Source: Coprinellus micaceus
Lineage: Eukaryota; Basidiomycota; Agaricomycetes; Agaricales; Psathyrellaceae
Length of the DNA stretch: 64,000 nt
Reading direction: 5' to 3'
NCBI GenBank assembly: GCA_951394405.1
Contig: OX596341.1
Location: 1,302,001 to 1,366,000 of the forward strand
Shown here: piece by piece, positions 20,836 through 32,306 of the stretch
Numbering within the stretch: the first letter of the stretch is position 1
Layout: each line of letters begins with the position of its first letter
Program-made: the position numbers and the translations under genes
Notes under the pieces: generated by a model
What the model was told of the DNA's origin: nothing
Database searches by the model: none
What the model saw: only the letters and a program-made list of their open reading frames with translations

Positions 20836-22707
20836 TTACACGGATAGCTCAACCATCTGACTGGCAGCAATCGAGTCCTGGAGTTCCTTGTCGGCAAGGG
20901 CAGGCTCGACCCAGTTCTTGAGGAAGCCGTCGACCTGCTCGGGGGCACGGCCGATGAAGCTGGCAGGGTCGAGCAAGGAGTCGAGGTCGGCGATGATGGG
21001 CTCAAAGTAAGGGTCTGACCTGACGCGATCGAGTAGGTCGTTCTCGAGACCGAGGCCCTTGACTTGGTGCCCAGCTTCGTGCGAGAGGACCTAGACAACG
21101 ATGGTCTGTCAGCCATACATCTCAGTCAGAGGCCGTATTCGTTACTCACGCGGATCTTCTCGTGGGCCTCCTGCCTATCACCTCCCCTCTTGACGATGGC
21201 CATGATCAAGTTCTCAGTAGCCATGAAGGGCAACTCCTGCGAAATTCTGCGGGCGATAACCTTGGGGTACACGACGAGGCCCTCGGATACGTTCTGCAGG
21301 GTCTTAAGAACGATGTCAGCAGTAAGGAATGCTTCAGGGAGGGTGATGCGGCGGTTGGCGCTATCATCGAGGGTGCGCTCAAACCACTGGACGCTCGAGG
21401 TCATCAGCGCGTTCTGGTGAAGGACCATCAAGTGCCTGGCTAAGCTGCAAACACGTTCAGAGCGCATGGGATTGCGCTTGTAGGCCATGGCAGAGGATCC
21501 GATCTGGGTCGATTCGAAGGGCTCCTCGACTTCCTTGAGGTTAGCCAAGAGGCGGATGTCAGTCGCAATCTTGTGTGCGGTGGCTCCGAGAGAGGCGAGA
21601 GGGGCGAGGACGTCGGCGTCGATTTTCCTGGAGTAGGTCTGGGAGGTGACGGGGTAGGCGTACTCGAAGCCGGAGAGCTTGGTAACAAGGCTGTCGAGCT
21701 CCTCGACCTTGTCGTGGTCGCCGTCAAAGAGGGTCAGGAAGCTGGCTTGAGTTCCAGTGGTACCCTTCACGCCACGGAAACCGATATCGTCCCTAGCGCG
21801 CTTGAGGTTGCGGAGATCCCATAGTAATTCCTAGAAACCAAAGAAAGTCAGCGGCTAATCAAGCATGGTCGCAGGAGAGAATACCTGGATCCATAGAGTA
21901 GCGCGTTTGCCGACAGTAGTCAACTGAGCGGGCTGGAAGTGGGTAAACCCAAGAGTGGGGAGGTCGCGATACTGCGCGGCGAACGCGGAGAGGCGCGAGA
22001 TCAGAACAGCCAACGAGCCAATGAGGAGGGTGAGGCCTTCGCGGAGGAAAATGAGGTCGGCATTGCTGAGTAGTTCGTGAGCCAAGGGCCCAAATATGGT
22101 CAACTTCAGAGGTAGCTCACTCAGTAACGTAGCAGGAGGTTGCACCCAAACTGCAGAGTGTCTCAAAGGTCAGGACTTGTCCCCGGGAATAACGAACCCT
22201 CGGAGGGACGTACTGTATAATGCCTGCAGCGGCGGGAGCGACCTTTCCAAAGGTGAATACGTGAGCCATGACATCGTGTCGGCGCTTCTTTTCTTCAGCA
22301 GCAGCGATCTCGAATTGCTCGGGGGTCAGATCCTGAGAAGGAGTGAGGCAAAAAGGTTTAGGCACCGAAAGGTAATGGTACTCGTTAAAACGCACCAAGT
22401 TGGCCTTCATCTGTTCAAGAGCCTCGTCGGAGATGGGCAGACCAAGCTGTTTCTCCGCAATGGCGAGGTTGAGCCAGAGCTGCCTCCAAGTGGAGAAGCG
22501 TTTCTATGTCGAGCCCTGGTCTGAGCCTCCCCCTTCGTTCCTCATATCCCACAGGGAAGTACGTACTGCCGGAGAGAAGAGGTGCGACATCTCCTTGCTC
22601 GCATACCGGCTTGCCCCCCACACACATTCAGCCTTGATTCCAGCCTAGGATCAGATGCTATTTGCTCACCTGGAAAGCGGGGTCTGGTATGTCTCGAAGG
22701 CTTCCAT
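20836..22707 (-). CDS. ADE13: Adenylosuccinate lyase
   Basis: Eight exons on the minus strand: 22670-22707, 22567-22609, 22396-22503, 22214-22332, 22121-22150, 21885-22065, 21150-21830, 20836-21090. They join in frame to 484 residues, close to yeast Ade13 (482). The enzyme acts twice in purine synthesis, releasing fumarate from SAICAR and from adenylosuccinate. Clear segments are [43 protein letters not shown] with the active-site His, [38 protein letters not shown], the catalytic loop [21 protein letters not shown] and a C-terminal [12 protein letters not shown]. All key motifs are intact. The gene converges on the module 8-9 GTPase. A decayed partial copy lies at 15869-16330. Confidence 0.96.
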
Positions 22708-23138
22708 CTCTGCTCTTGGATCCCCGTCAGAGCATACGTAAGGAACTGCAGCCCATACTCACGATACGAAGGTTGGGTGGTTAAGCGTGGATAGCTTCAA
22801 GTGATTTCGAGCGCGAACTTTGTTATCTCAAATTTGTGATGCACCAATCAGGTACAATCGAAGATGTCATCCCCCCATAATCGGGTGCCTTCGGAGTTCG
22901 GCTTTTGTCGGGCTCCCGATTGGACGCTTAGGAGCGCCGTTTCCTCCTCGCAAGCACCTGTGACTCGCCTGTGCCTCCAGTTCCCGAGGACTGCCCACCT
23001 GAGAAAGAAGAGTTCATGGAACCGACAGAGGGGTCTATTTTAACTCTTGGGTCTGAGCGGCTATAGTACAACTGCAAATTGAAGCCTCTGGCCAATAATC
23101 CGGACCCTCCATGACCAAACATCTCCGACCTGTCGCAT
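22708..23138. promoter_or_regulatory. Upstream region of adenylosuccinate lyase
   Basis: A 431-nt gap before the next minus-strand gene. It should contain the lyase promoter. No specific element is recognised. Confidence 0.35.
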
Positions 23139-23553
23139 TCAGGAATGCACTGAATCGTTCTCCACGGACTCGGCCAGGTCGTCCACCTTCTTCTCTCTCC
23201 CCAGCAATTGCTCCGTACCCAATACTTCCGCTTCGTTCCGGATCGGCTGGGAACGCCTGTCCTTCTGGGCGACCTCGGGGAAGACACCTCTCTGAGTTCG
23301 CTGTTTGACCCCGGGTTGTATCCCAAGCTCATGATTCTGTAAAGGTGAATCAACAATTCAGCGATATCAAAGATAGTGGACCGCAAGAATGCACCTGAGG
23401 AGGGTGTCGGTACGCCTCATCGTTTATGTTCCCCTTGGCCACAGCGGGGCGCCCGTGGTGCTCGATGGCGTCCTCATCGTAAATTTGGTTGCTGTTGGCG
23501 GCTACTTTGATCTTGTCGTCTGGCCAATCGACGGATTGTATTCCCTGGGGCAT
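23139..23553 (-). CDS. Small unknown protein, two exons
   Basis: Exon 1 is 23395-23553 and exon 2 is 23139-23336, joined at phase 0 across a 58-nt intron with a gtgcat donor and a pyrimidine-rich ttacag acceptor. The 118-residue product starts MPQGIQSVDWPDDKIKVAAN and ends in a charged helical part (LLGREKKVDDLAESVEND). It has no signal peptide or membrane segment, and I do not recognise the family. Exon 2 read alone from its internal ATG seems to contain a frameshift; the spliced frame removes that problem, which supports the model. Further 5' exons are possible because the frame stays open upstream of the ATG. Confidence 0.45.
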
Positions 23554-26500
23554 GGTGAAAAGGGTAATGGTTTGATAGCAAGCCCTGCGCCGGCGCAATG
23601 TCTTGTATATGAGGGGGGTTTCGACGTGACGTCATTCGATTGTGACTGTCTAACACCGCACCCTAGCTCCAAAGAAAATAGGCTTTGGAATTGACGTCGA
23701 CAAATTTGAGTTGGATAAAAGCGTTGCATATCCCTGGCCTTCGCGCGAGCTAGGTCACGACAGGACGTCACCAAGGCCAATTTAGGCGCCCTGGGCGCTT
23801 TCCCTGCGAATCGACTCGAAAAGACGAGTAACATCCTCCATGCATTGACTGGCTTCCAATTTCCCAAAATGTCTGAAGTAACTCTGTGGTGTAGTGACAC
23901 GGCAGCTTCGGGAGGGGTATTCCGGTCAACTCCAACGATCCTCAAGTCACCCGAATTCGAGTCCTTCCAAGTCCCGCGGTCCCTGACGCCCAAGCAGGTG
24001 GATGACGTGACACATGGGCAAGGCTCAGGGTTTTTTAGTCTAACTCCGTCTCAAGAGTCACCTGAGAGTCGATTTCTCCTCTTTGACCATCTCCCGGTAG
24101 GGTGCCAATGGTGTACGATCTGCTCGATTTCCTCGGCCCATTATGGAATTGTTCCTGATACACGGTGGCCACCACTGCATGTAAGCAACTTGCCTTCCAG
24201 CCCTCCCCCATCATTTCTCCCAACCATCCCACCTATACTGACAATCTGCTGACTCCCTGGGCGCTCCTTATCCATCACGTTTTTCGGTGGGTCCTGATAT
24301 AACCTGATACATCAGATATGATTGGGCTCATGCTGATTTCTCACGGTATACATTTCAGTCGGCTTGTCATAAGTCAACCAGACATTACCAGACATTACAA
24401 CCGCTTACCAGGCTGGAATCGGAATTTGCATTTGTTCGTGCGTCGTCGATATGCTTGAAGCTAAATGCGGTGATACTACGGATCAACTTCAAGAGACAAC
24501 ACTGGGTCTACCTATAATCCTCTCTTCATTGAGTAATTGGGGTGGCTCCTACCATGCTATAGGCGTTCAAGACGCTCCTTACCGTTGGGGGCCGATTTAA
24601 ATTCTCACCTCTAGCATGTTTCGACATGATGAGCTACGCCTGCAGACGGGTTCTGAGCGAGGCTGGAGTGAGGACCGGCCACTTCAGGGTCGGAACTGCA
24701 GTAGGGTACCAAAGTTGTGATATACCTACACAACAGGGGGATACATAAACGTAGCATGCTCACCTGCGACCAGGTGTCAATACGGGAATATCGGTTCTGA
24801 GGGGTGCTTTTGGGTGTGGATCAAGGTAATTGGGTCCCGATGGAGGGGAACAAGGGAACCCACGGGCCGAACCTAAACTTGATGGGGCCGTTGGGGTAAG
24901 AGGGAGCGAAGTGGGTGTCGGGCGGTGTCGGACTTAAAAGCTTGACGAGCCTGGAAGTGCAGTAGAAAGGAACCAAATCCGCAAGTTGCAACAAAACGCC
25001 AATGTTAAGTCCCCTAAGATCGATTATGCCAACCCCATCGAAGTAGCCATCGTACACAAATTCGGAAGACGTGTCCAGGGTAGGAAAGGGAGAAAAACAC
25101 TAACCCATCCGTCCTGCGGTGATTCAACCTAATAACCTCAATATATGATAGAGAGAAGAGCTGTGGAAAGCGAGGCGGTTGAGAATGGACACTGGGACGA
25201 GAAACAAAGGTCATAAAGAGGGGGAGAAAGGAGAGGGCAGGCGGAAGGGAAGAAATACGGTAAGTAGATCGTGGATAGCGTTCATTAAGACGTCATGGCG
25301 CAGTGAATAAATGGATGACCAAGAGGCGGGTGGGCAGGGACGCAAGAGAGACAAATCAGTCATGAAACATAGTAGATATTTGACTAGTGCCATCCACCAT
25401 CTAGGGTGCTCATCTCCGACAGTGGTAGGGGCGGCAGACCACCTCTTTATTCCACTCAACAGCTGCCCTCTCCCTTCCAGGTCCAGGCAGACTAGGAGGC
25501 AGCGCGAGACGTAACAGAAGAAGCCCCAGTCGACTTGATGGAGAAGGTGACCGTTGACTGGGCCCAGCAGACGCCGGAGGTAGATACGCTCCAGGTCGCA
25601 CAAGACCACTCTGAGACCTTCCGCAGGACGGCGGCGATGCAGGGGTGCTCGTCAAGGTAGTTGGACGCCAAAGAGGTCCGAGGCCTGAAGAGGAAGCACA
25701 GGATGACCGGGTAGCGCGGTGACCCTGCTAGGTTTGCTCGAAAGCGACGGAGATGGTTTCGGGTTCAGACCGGACATGCGACGACCCGCTTCACATCGAG
25801 GGAGGTGCGGGGCCATATGAGTGCACACCTGGACAGCGGCGTTTCTATTGTAATTCGACGATGAGCTGGGGCTCTGATTCGGAGGAGGTCGTCGGGGAGG
25901 GGAAGCGACGACCCCGTCGCCAATCCCGAAGGGGGTTGATGTATTGGGACTTGGGAATTGATTTTGTGGTGCCGCAGAACTCGAGTAATTAGGGCATCTG
26001 CAGGACTCCAAGGACCGAGGGGCCGTCAACGTGTGTGGGTGGGGGACTACTGGGGAGAGGAATGGGTCAAAGGGAAGGGGGACAAGTATGGACCTGTCCT
26101 GCTCGTCTCCGGCATGAGGTGTGTGCTAACGACTCTGAAAGCTTCCTGACCACCATCTAGATTGGTCCCGAAGGGGTCACATCTGACGGATGGAGGCCTT
26201 CATAATCTCTGGATGCGTAGGGTGCCTGCCAGGTGGAAAGTAGGTGGAGGGTGAGAGGGAGGCCGTGCCAGCGGTGGTGCTGGTGGTCGGTGGTGATGAT
26301 GATGCGAACCACGTAGTGGATGGTAGATGGTAGGGTGCCAGGTGTCACAGTACGCGCCGAATGCGCGTGTCACCTCGGAGGGGGGCGGTCGGTCTTCTTG
26401 GTTGTACTACTGTTGCTAGAGAAAATCCTCGCGTTTACAATCACGATCCCGTCAAGGTCGGTGTTCATCTGCTGTGTGCTTCATCTCCCTCGCTTCCCTA

Positions 26501-26879
26501 TCTTCGCATTGCCTCTTATCGCGCCCCTTGCCTCAACCCCCCTGCTCTCCGTGGTTCTGTATCTCCCTCCCTCAGAACCGCCCGCGGAGTTGCCAACTCT
26601 TCTCTCGTCCCCTTTCCTCCAGCTGAGCTGTTTCATCCATCGTGTATCGCTCCTCCCAATCATACTTCGAAGTAAACATATAACCGGTCGTCCCATTCCT
26701 GGACCAAGTCAAATTCCAGGCGCAGGAGCGTCTGAAATTTGTCTCCGTCGGGCGCAAAAGTGGGTGACGACATGCATCTCTTTTGAGCGTCACTCAATGG
26801 GCCAGTGTGTATACACTTCCAAGCATGAAGCCGACGAGATTGGCCGGGCAGAATCTTGCGGTCGGGTACCTGCGTTCAC
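23554..26879. other. Gene-poor stretch with unsupported frames
   Basis: Frames such as minus 23502-23993, plus 23845-24252, minus 25211-25609 and minus 25652-26029 have no recognised motif and no splice pattern I can defend. A short tandem (accagacatt repeated) occurs near 24378. The 25-26.8 kb part is G-rich and resembles the flanks of the Sds3-like copies, so older copies may be present but were not demonstrated. Confidence 0.3.
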
Positions 26880-27850
26880 GGTCGTGGCGGTGCTGAGAGG
26901 AGTGGGGGTGCCAGTTAGGCCCAGGGCTCATTGAATAAGACGGCCGGCCGATGATGTGAAGACAGTCGCCCAGGAGGTCCAGCCATGCAGTGGTGCAGGA
27001 TTCGTCGTACTGGGAGCAAGGTTCGTGCACGCCAACGAAGAGAAACGTGGATGACGCACTAGTTTGGAGGGACTCACACTCGTACTAAACCTGAGCTATG
27101 AGACACAACTCCAAGAAACGGACTACGGGACTGACCTGTCACCACGATCATGGGGCAGCCTCGTCCCGACGGTGCCAATCTCGTAAACGCGTTTCCTGCT
27201 GGCCAATTTGAGGCCCATCCCTGCTATCCTCTTCGTTGTCATCATTGTCGTGCCTTGGAGCTTCAGTGTCGCCATCCTGACCGATATCGCATCGACTTGA
27301 AAAGGATATTGCGTCCAAGGCCAGTGACGCCGTTACTTTCAAGGAAGGAGGGTCGCCACTGCCGGAGGATGGGGATGGGAGTGGGGGACTGACGTTGGTG
27401 TCACCCTGGTTCTTGAGGTTGAGCCAGATAAAGGGTCGGAAGTACAGGATGAAACAATTAAACGTTGAGTTCAAGGAGGTAGCAGTGCTCCTTGGCTGTG
27501 AAGAGGGCGAGGTCGTTGAAGATACGTTGAACGATTGGTGATGCGCCGCCGAAGGGGGGGTTGGACGAAGTAGTCGAGAATGTGAGGCGATAGGGAAGGG
27601 AGAGGGAGGGGACGCAGTTCTATTTCGGATATCCCTGCTACATCGGTGCGTTCGATACGAATACGCCGACGGGGTTAATGAAAGGGGTGTGCTAGAGGAC
27701 AAGCTGGGCGTCACTGCCGACAGAGTTGACGAGAGGGTGGTAGACATCTTTGGGGCGAGGTTGCCCCTGCCAATGATGCCGGCGCTGTTGCTATAATGGA
27801 GGGTGCGGGCTCGATAGTGACGGTCGATTCATCGTTCTCGGTGGGGTGAG
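26880..27850 (-). pseudogene. Decayed copy of the Sds3-like gene
   Basis: Three blocks match the neighbouring gene at 28305-29435 in the same order. Near 27790-27850 the minus strand reads ENDESTVTIEP then PSIIATAP, against DDDESTFVAIKP then LSVIATGP in the neighbour. Near 27147-27240 the bases around ggccaatttgaggc match. Near 27060-27140 the end of an intron and YECESLQT match CERDPPQT. The equivalent of the start ATG is gone, a stop lies just upstream in frame, and the middle is not open in one frame. This is a dead tandem copy. Confidence 0.6.
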
Positions 27851-28304
27851 ATTACGACCTATCTTTGATAATGGTTTCACTTCTCGAGCGTACGTGGCTG
27901 ATTTGGGTGGGGGAAGGCAGTCATCTGGGTCCTCGAGATCCTTCCGTCATTGTCCTCATCGTCGCCTGAGCCCTCGCTCCTTCTCAATCTGCGCCGTCTC
28001 GTCCGTCGCATCCTCCCCTCCTACTGATCGTACTTTGAAATAGCAGGTATACGCAGGCATCCCATCCCCATCCCAGGCCAAGCCAAGTCCCAGGAGTCGG
28101 AGTGTTATCCCGACGTTTGTCACCATTGGGCGCTGGGTTGACCCGACGGGGAGTATAGCGTCCGCAGGACGTCATTCCCGCCTTGGTCACCCTCATGCGG
28201 TGCTAGTGATGTGAGGAGTGGGAGTGGTGGCTGGGAGGACGCCCTGGGCCTTGAATAGAATGAGACGGGCCATCAGGATGAGTCGGGGTGAGAATGCCCC
28301 ACAG

Positions 28305-29435
28305 TCATACTGCTTGGCGCGCGGGGTCGTTGGCCGGGTCGAGGCACCGGATGAGGTATTGGGCTTCGGGAGCCTGGTGATAAGTCGCCGGAGAATTGTA
28401 GCTACTGTGGCGGCCCTCTCGACTTCCGTAGTTGGTGCGTCTTTGGCTTTGGATTAGAAACTCGAGGTCCCGGGCAGCGTCGGTGGTTGAAAGTGTGGTC
28501 GATTCGGGGCTAGCGAGTTCCATGGATCGGTCGGGGTAGTCCAACCGTCGCCCTCCGTTGGCCTCAGAGACCATATATGTTTGAGGGGGGTCGCGCTCGC
28601 ACTAAGCGGAGCACATGAGCCACAAAACAGCGAGTAGTGAACGGCGCGACTGACCTCCCACCAAGAACATGTGGCATGCTTCCCATCGCGGCGCCTCTCT
28701 TGAACGTTGGCGACTCCGTGCACGGGTTTCGTGTGGGCCAATTTGAGGCGCCTATATCCTGGAAGCCAACCACCCAGAAGGTGAATCATCTCTGGGTGTG
28801 CCTGTAAACGATTGCAAGAGCATCGTTAGAGCGGAATGAAACGCGGAGACACCATGACGAACCTTTTTAACCAGTTTTTCCTCCCAGGCTAGACTCTCCA
28901 TCTTCTCCACATAGACGCGTTCCCGAAGGAGCGCCCACCTCAACTCAGTAGCAGCCGAGACATCGAGTGCTTCAGCGCGGTGCGCAGGGTGCAAATCAGA
29001 CTCCGGGTCATTCAAGTCATGGTCTTCGTCGTTGGGCTCTCCTTCTCCTTGCCCATCACCCTCAACGTCGACATCGCAGGCTCGCCGATGCCTGGATACC
29101 GCAGCCAACGAAATCCTCGGCTCCTCTTCCTCCTCTTCGGAGTCCTTGGCGGAAGGCGAGGGGGTCACTTCACCGGAGTTCACGCGAAGAAGCGGCTGAA
29201 GGGTTGCTGATCGTTTATCGGCCAGAGGGCTGTCGGTTGGAGATACGGCCGCATCGGGAGTGGCCTTGGTGGCTCCGGAATGAATCCTACCTCTCAACAG
29301 GGGTTCGACAGGGGAAGCTCGGCCGGGGGAGAGAGCCGGAGCTTGAGGACCTGTTGCTATAACTGACAGTGCAGGCTTGATAGCGACGAAGGTCGACTCA
29401 TCGTCGTCCTCGGTGGAATCAAGAGTACCGTTCAT
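28305..29435 (-). CDS. Sds3-like protein (Sin3/Rpd3 histone deacetylase complex type)
   Basis: Three phase-0 exons: 28863-29435, 28655-28801, 28305-28601, giving 338 residues. The first half is acidic and Ser/Pro-rich with a run of six Glu. Then ATELRWALLRERVYVEKMES begins the helical region typical of Sds3/Dep1-like proteins. The next exon has HPEMIHLL, then RRLKLA and ANVQERRRD, and the last exon starts ERDPPQTYMVSEAN. These match the family consensus as I remember it (LYxEKM, HPELxxL, LQTDMVxExN), with several odd substitutions. Sds3-like proteins are scaffolds of Sin3 deacetylase complexes in the nucleus. The C-terminus is short and unlike the family, so the copy may be truncated or decaying. 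The start is the ATG before the acidic region. Confidence 0.55.
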
Positions 29436-30802
29436 CTTGGGCTAGGGCTTCACTTCTCTTGTCTTGTTGACATGCCCATTTGGGTGGTGGAGGATCTTCT
29501 TCGTCTTCAAAGTCGTCTGCGGGCACGTATGGATGAGTTGCGTTTAGTGTTGCGGACTCGGGGAGGTTCTGTGATACTCCATGTCAAGACTCTGTCCACG
29601 AAGAATAGAACGAATGTCTTACTAGAAGTCGCGTCTCATCCTCGTTCTCTTCCGTGGCTCCCGGAGGCTAAGTCTCTTCTTCTCCTCCGTCCTCTTCTCG
29701 TTGCTGGGAGAGCTCTTCCTCTTCCATGACCTCCAAGGCCCTTGCTCTTTGCTCGCCCAACCTCACATCGGGCCAGGAACAATACTACTCGGTTTGCGCC
29801 TCCGCGTCCTGAATGCCTTGCGCGACGGTGGTGGTGGCCGCTCGTCCGTATCAGGAGCGCCCCCGTCCTCGTCCTCTCGGTCTTCTTTGTCGTCGGGACT
29901 GGTCGACTGCTGTTAGTTGTTGTCGCGGTGGTGTTGGCGGTGGCCACCGGTTTCCTGCTCGTCCTTTGTGGGTTCGGAGGGCTCAGGGTCTGGATCTATT
30001 CCCGCCCCAGTGCTGTTTGGTGGTCTGTAGCGTCTTGGATGGACGGTGGGGCAGTCTTGCTTGTCGAGGCTTGCGGTAACCCCTGAGCGGCTGGGGGCTG
30101 GCTGGGGCGGAGGAGGGAGGGAGAGACCTGAGGGGTCTGAGGATAATGCTGATCCACGCATGGCTGGTGGAGGTTGATGGGGGGCAGTAGATTCACGTTC
30201 CTCGCTGCGCGTAGGCACGGCCGTTCGCGCGACTTCCGACTCGATGGGGTCTGTGCGCGTATAGAGGAATTAGGTTTGGGCTTGCCAGTGGGTGCTCGAC
30301 TGGACTCGATACTAAATATTTAGGCCTTGAAGAGTAAAAGCGTATGTCTCACCGAACATGACGTCCTCTTCCTCTCCTCGTTGCCGACTGAGCACTTCTC
30401 ATGCTCCCGGGCTGGGCGCGACACCATTTCGACCGTTTTCCGCTGACCCTCCATCGGACGGTTGATAGTCTGAATCCAGATCCGCTCCGACGGTATTGGG
30501 TGGGTATCTTGCAGTAGGAGATCGCCGAGGCGCTGGCTCGTCCAAAATAGCGGTCGTGTCGAAGGAGTCGCGTCACCATTCGCATCAGGCCGAGTCCTGT
30601 GTTCTCGAGCTCGAAGCGTGTTTCCAAAGAGGAATCCGAATATCATGTGTGGAGGTAGTGTGTGGAGGTGTTAGCCAAGAAGCAGTGATCATGGCTCGGA
30701 ACGGCGATTCAGAATGATTGCTACTCGGAACATTCCCATGCGTCAGGCCAACTTTGTCCGTCATGCACACTGGGCATAGACGCTTCCGAGGATCGTATTG
30801 AA
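29436..30802. other. Low-complexity stretch, coding-like fragments
   Basis: The minus strand at 29640-30220 encodes acidic and Pro-rich stretches (DPDPEPSEPTKDEQ) broken by stops and frame changes. They resemble N-terminal parts of Sds3-like genes but give no gene model. Minus 30320-30646 is open without recognised motifs. No functional gene is supported. Confidence 0.35.
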
Positions 30803-30850
30803 GGATAATGCTATTCGACAACCCCCCTTGCTGCCAGCAACCCGGGTTGC
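30803..30850 (+). repeat. Left terminal inverted repeat
   Basis: Begins ggataatgct and ends with the perfect 14-bp palindrome gcaacccgggttgc. It pairs with 31909-31956. Confidence 0.85.
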
Positions 30851-31908
30851 GACCTCCGCTCATGAATTATGTTATATGGCAACCCCCTTGCTGATGCCGT
30901 CGGTGCCGAGCGCAGCGCCAAATTTCAAGGTCCGCCCACGGGCGCTAACTCGAAGCTGAGCTCGACTCACCGGGCACTACGGCGTTGGAGTCGCTCCAAC
31001 ACTCACTTATGAGAAATGTGGTATCAATTCTTTTTATTCTGTAGGGTGCATCAACGCCACTCCAAAGGAAATGAGGTGGGCCAGTGCAACAGAAGTCTCA
31101 CATTGTAAGTGCTGAGCAGTGTGCAAGCCTCAAGGCCACTGGGCGCAATCAACCTTGTGGGCTAGGACCGTGACATGCTGCGAGAACCTACTAATGGCTG
31201 AGGGGACACCAACGATGTTCCAACTCAATGAACATCTGATAGATCTTCAACCTACTGGTTGCCTACTGGCCTACATGGTCAAAGTGCCTTGAGCTAAGAG
31301 CCAAGCCTAAATGCGAACTGAACCCTTGTACACACCTGTGGTATCTATAGAAAATAAATATATAAATATTCAATGCGCAGTAGCGATCCTACTACTGATG
31401 GAATACAGGAGGCGAACCGGGATCTGGAAGGGCAGCCACGATCACCAGTGGACGGCGAGGGGTTCTCGCGATCGGGCATAGTGGCCCTTATCTATAATAG
31501 CCAGGAAGGATGGAAGGCGCTCTCAATGCCGTGTCCATTAAGTAGCATGTGGGCTAGTCTGATAATGAAGGAGAAGTTTTCTTGTTCGTACCGTCGCCCA
31601 TACGCTGAAGTTCCGTACGATTTCGACGGCGGCCCAGACCGTGACGCTCAACAAGCCAAACAGTGCTAAACCACCCCTACAGCCTGCAGCCTTTCAAGGA
31701 AAACATACTATATTAGCCTTTGAGTGACGCAGGAGTAGCGCGCACACGGGGAATCCAAAATTCGCGGCCGCCTTCGCTATTTACAAGTTCGCTGGGGCGA
31801 GGCGACTTAGCGCGGGGCGGGGGCGGAATTCTCCGGCAGAGCCGGCAGGTGTAATGCTGCCGAATAGGCAACCCCGTTGCTGAATAGCAAAATTAAACGA
31901 ATTTGAGG

Positions 31909-31956
31909 GCAACCCGGGTTGCCGCCAACAAGGGGGGTTGTCGAATAGCATTATCC
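31909..31956 (-). repeat. Right terminal inverted repeat
   Basis: Reverse complement of the left repeat with three mismatches. It carries the same internal palindrome gcaacccgggttgc. Confidence 0.85.
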
Positions 31957-32306
31957 CGTATTATTGAATGCTGGTTAGGTCAGAGGCGAGTACTCAAATG
32001 AGCAAGACGACCTTTCCACTATTTGGAAAATAGGCGTATAATTTATTTACACTGTGAACTACATACCATTGACAGGCGTAGAGATGACTGCCCAAGGTCC
32101 AATCCTGCGAGCCGGCGCACATGGTACAATAGAAGATCATTGAGAGTCCAGACCGAGTCCAAGATCCGAAACGACGTCCGTGTTTAGATAGAAGTCAAGA
32201 ATCGAGAAAATATAACTGAGATAGTATCTGAGAGTCCACGAAGGGTCCGATAGAAACATGTCGCCCTCAACAAACAACGCCCACAAACCACCAGCTGATC
32301 ATTGAA

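Larger units (their letters stand above)
30803..31956. mobile_element. Non-autonomous TIR DNA transposon, 1.15 kb
   Basis: The ends are 48-bp inverted repeats identical at 45 of 48 positions. The sequence cgtatt lies just outside both ends (30794-30799, three bases from the left end, and 31957-31962, adjoining the right end), as an imperfect target duplication would. Inside each end are further copies of a caacccc.ttgctg motif (near 30878-30894 and 31867-31882, inverted). The interior is partly AT-rich and holds only an unrelated 98-codon frame (31373-31669) without transposase motifs. It is therefore a MITE-like element or internal deletion derivative. The superfamily is not determined; the 6-9 bp flank match would suit hAT or Mutator types. 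Confidence 0.75.

Noticed and set aside
31373..31669. Possible transposase inside the TIR element
   Set aside because: The 98-codon frame has no DDE-like or DNA-binding motif.
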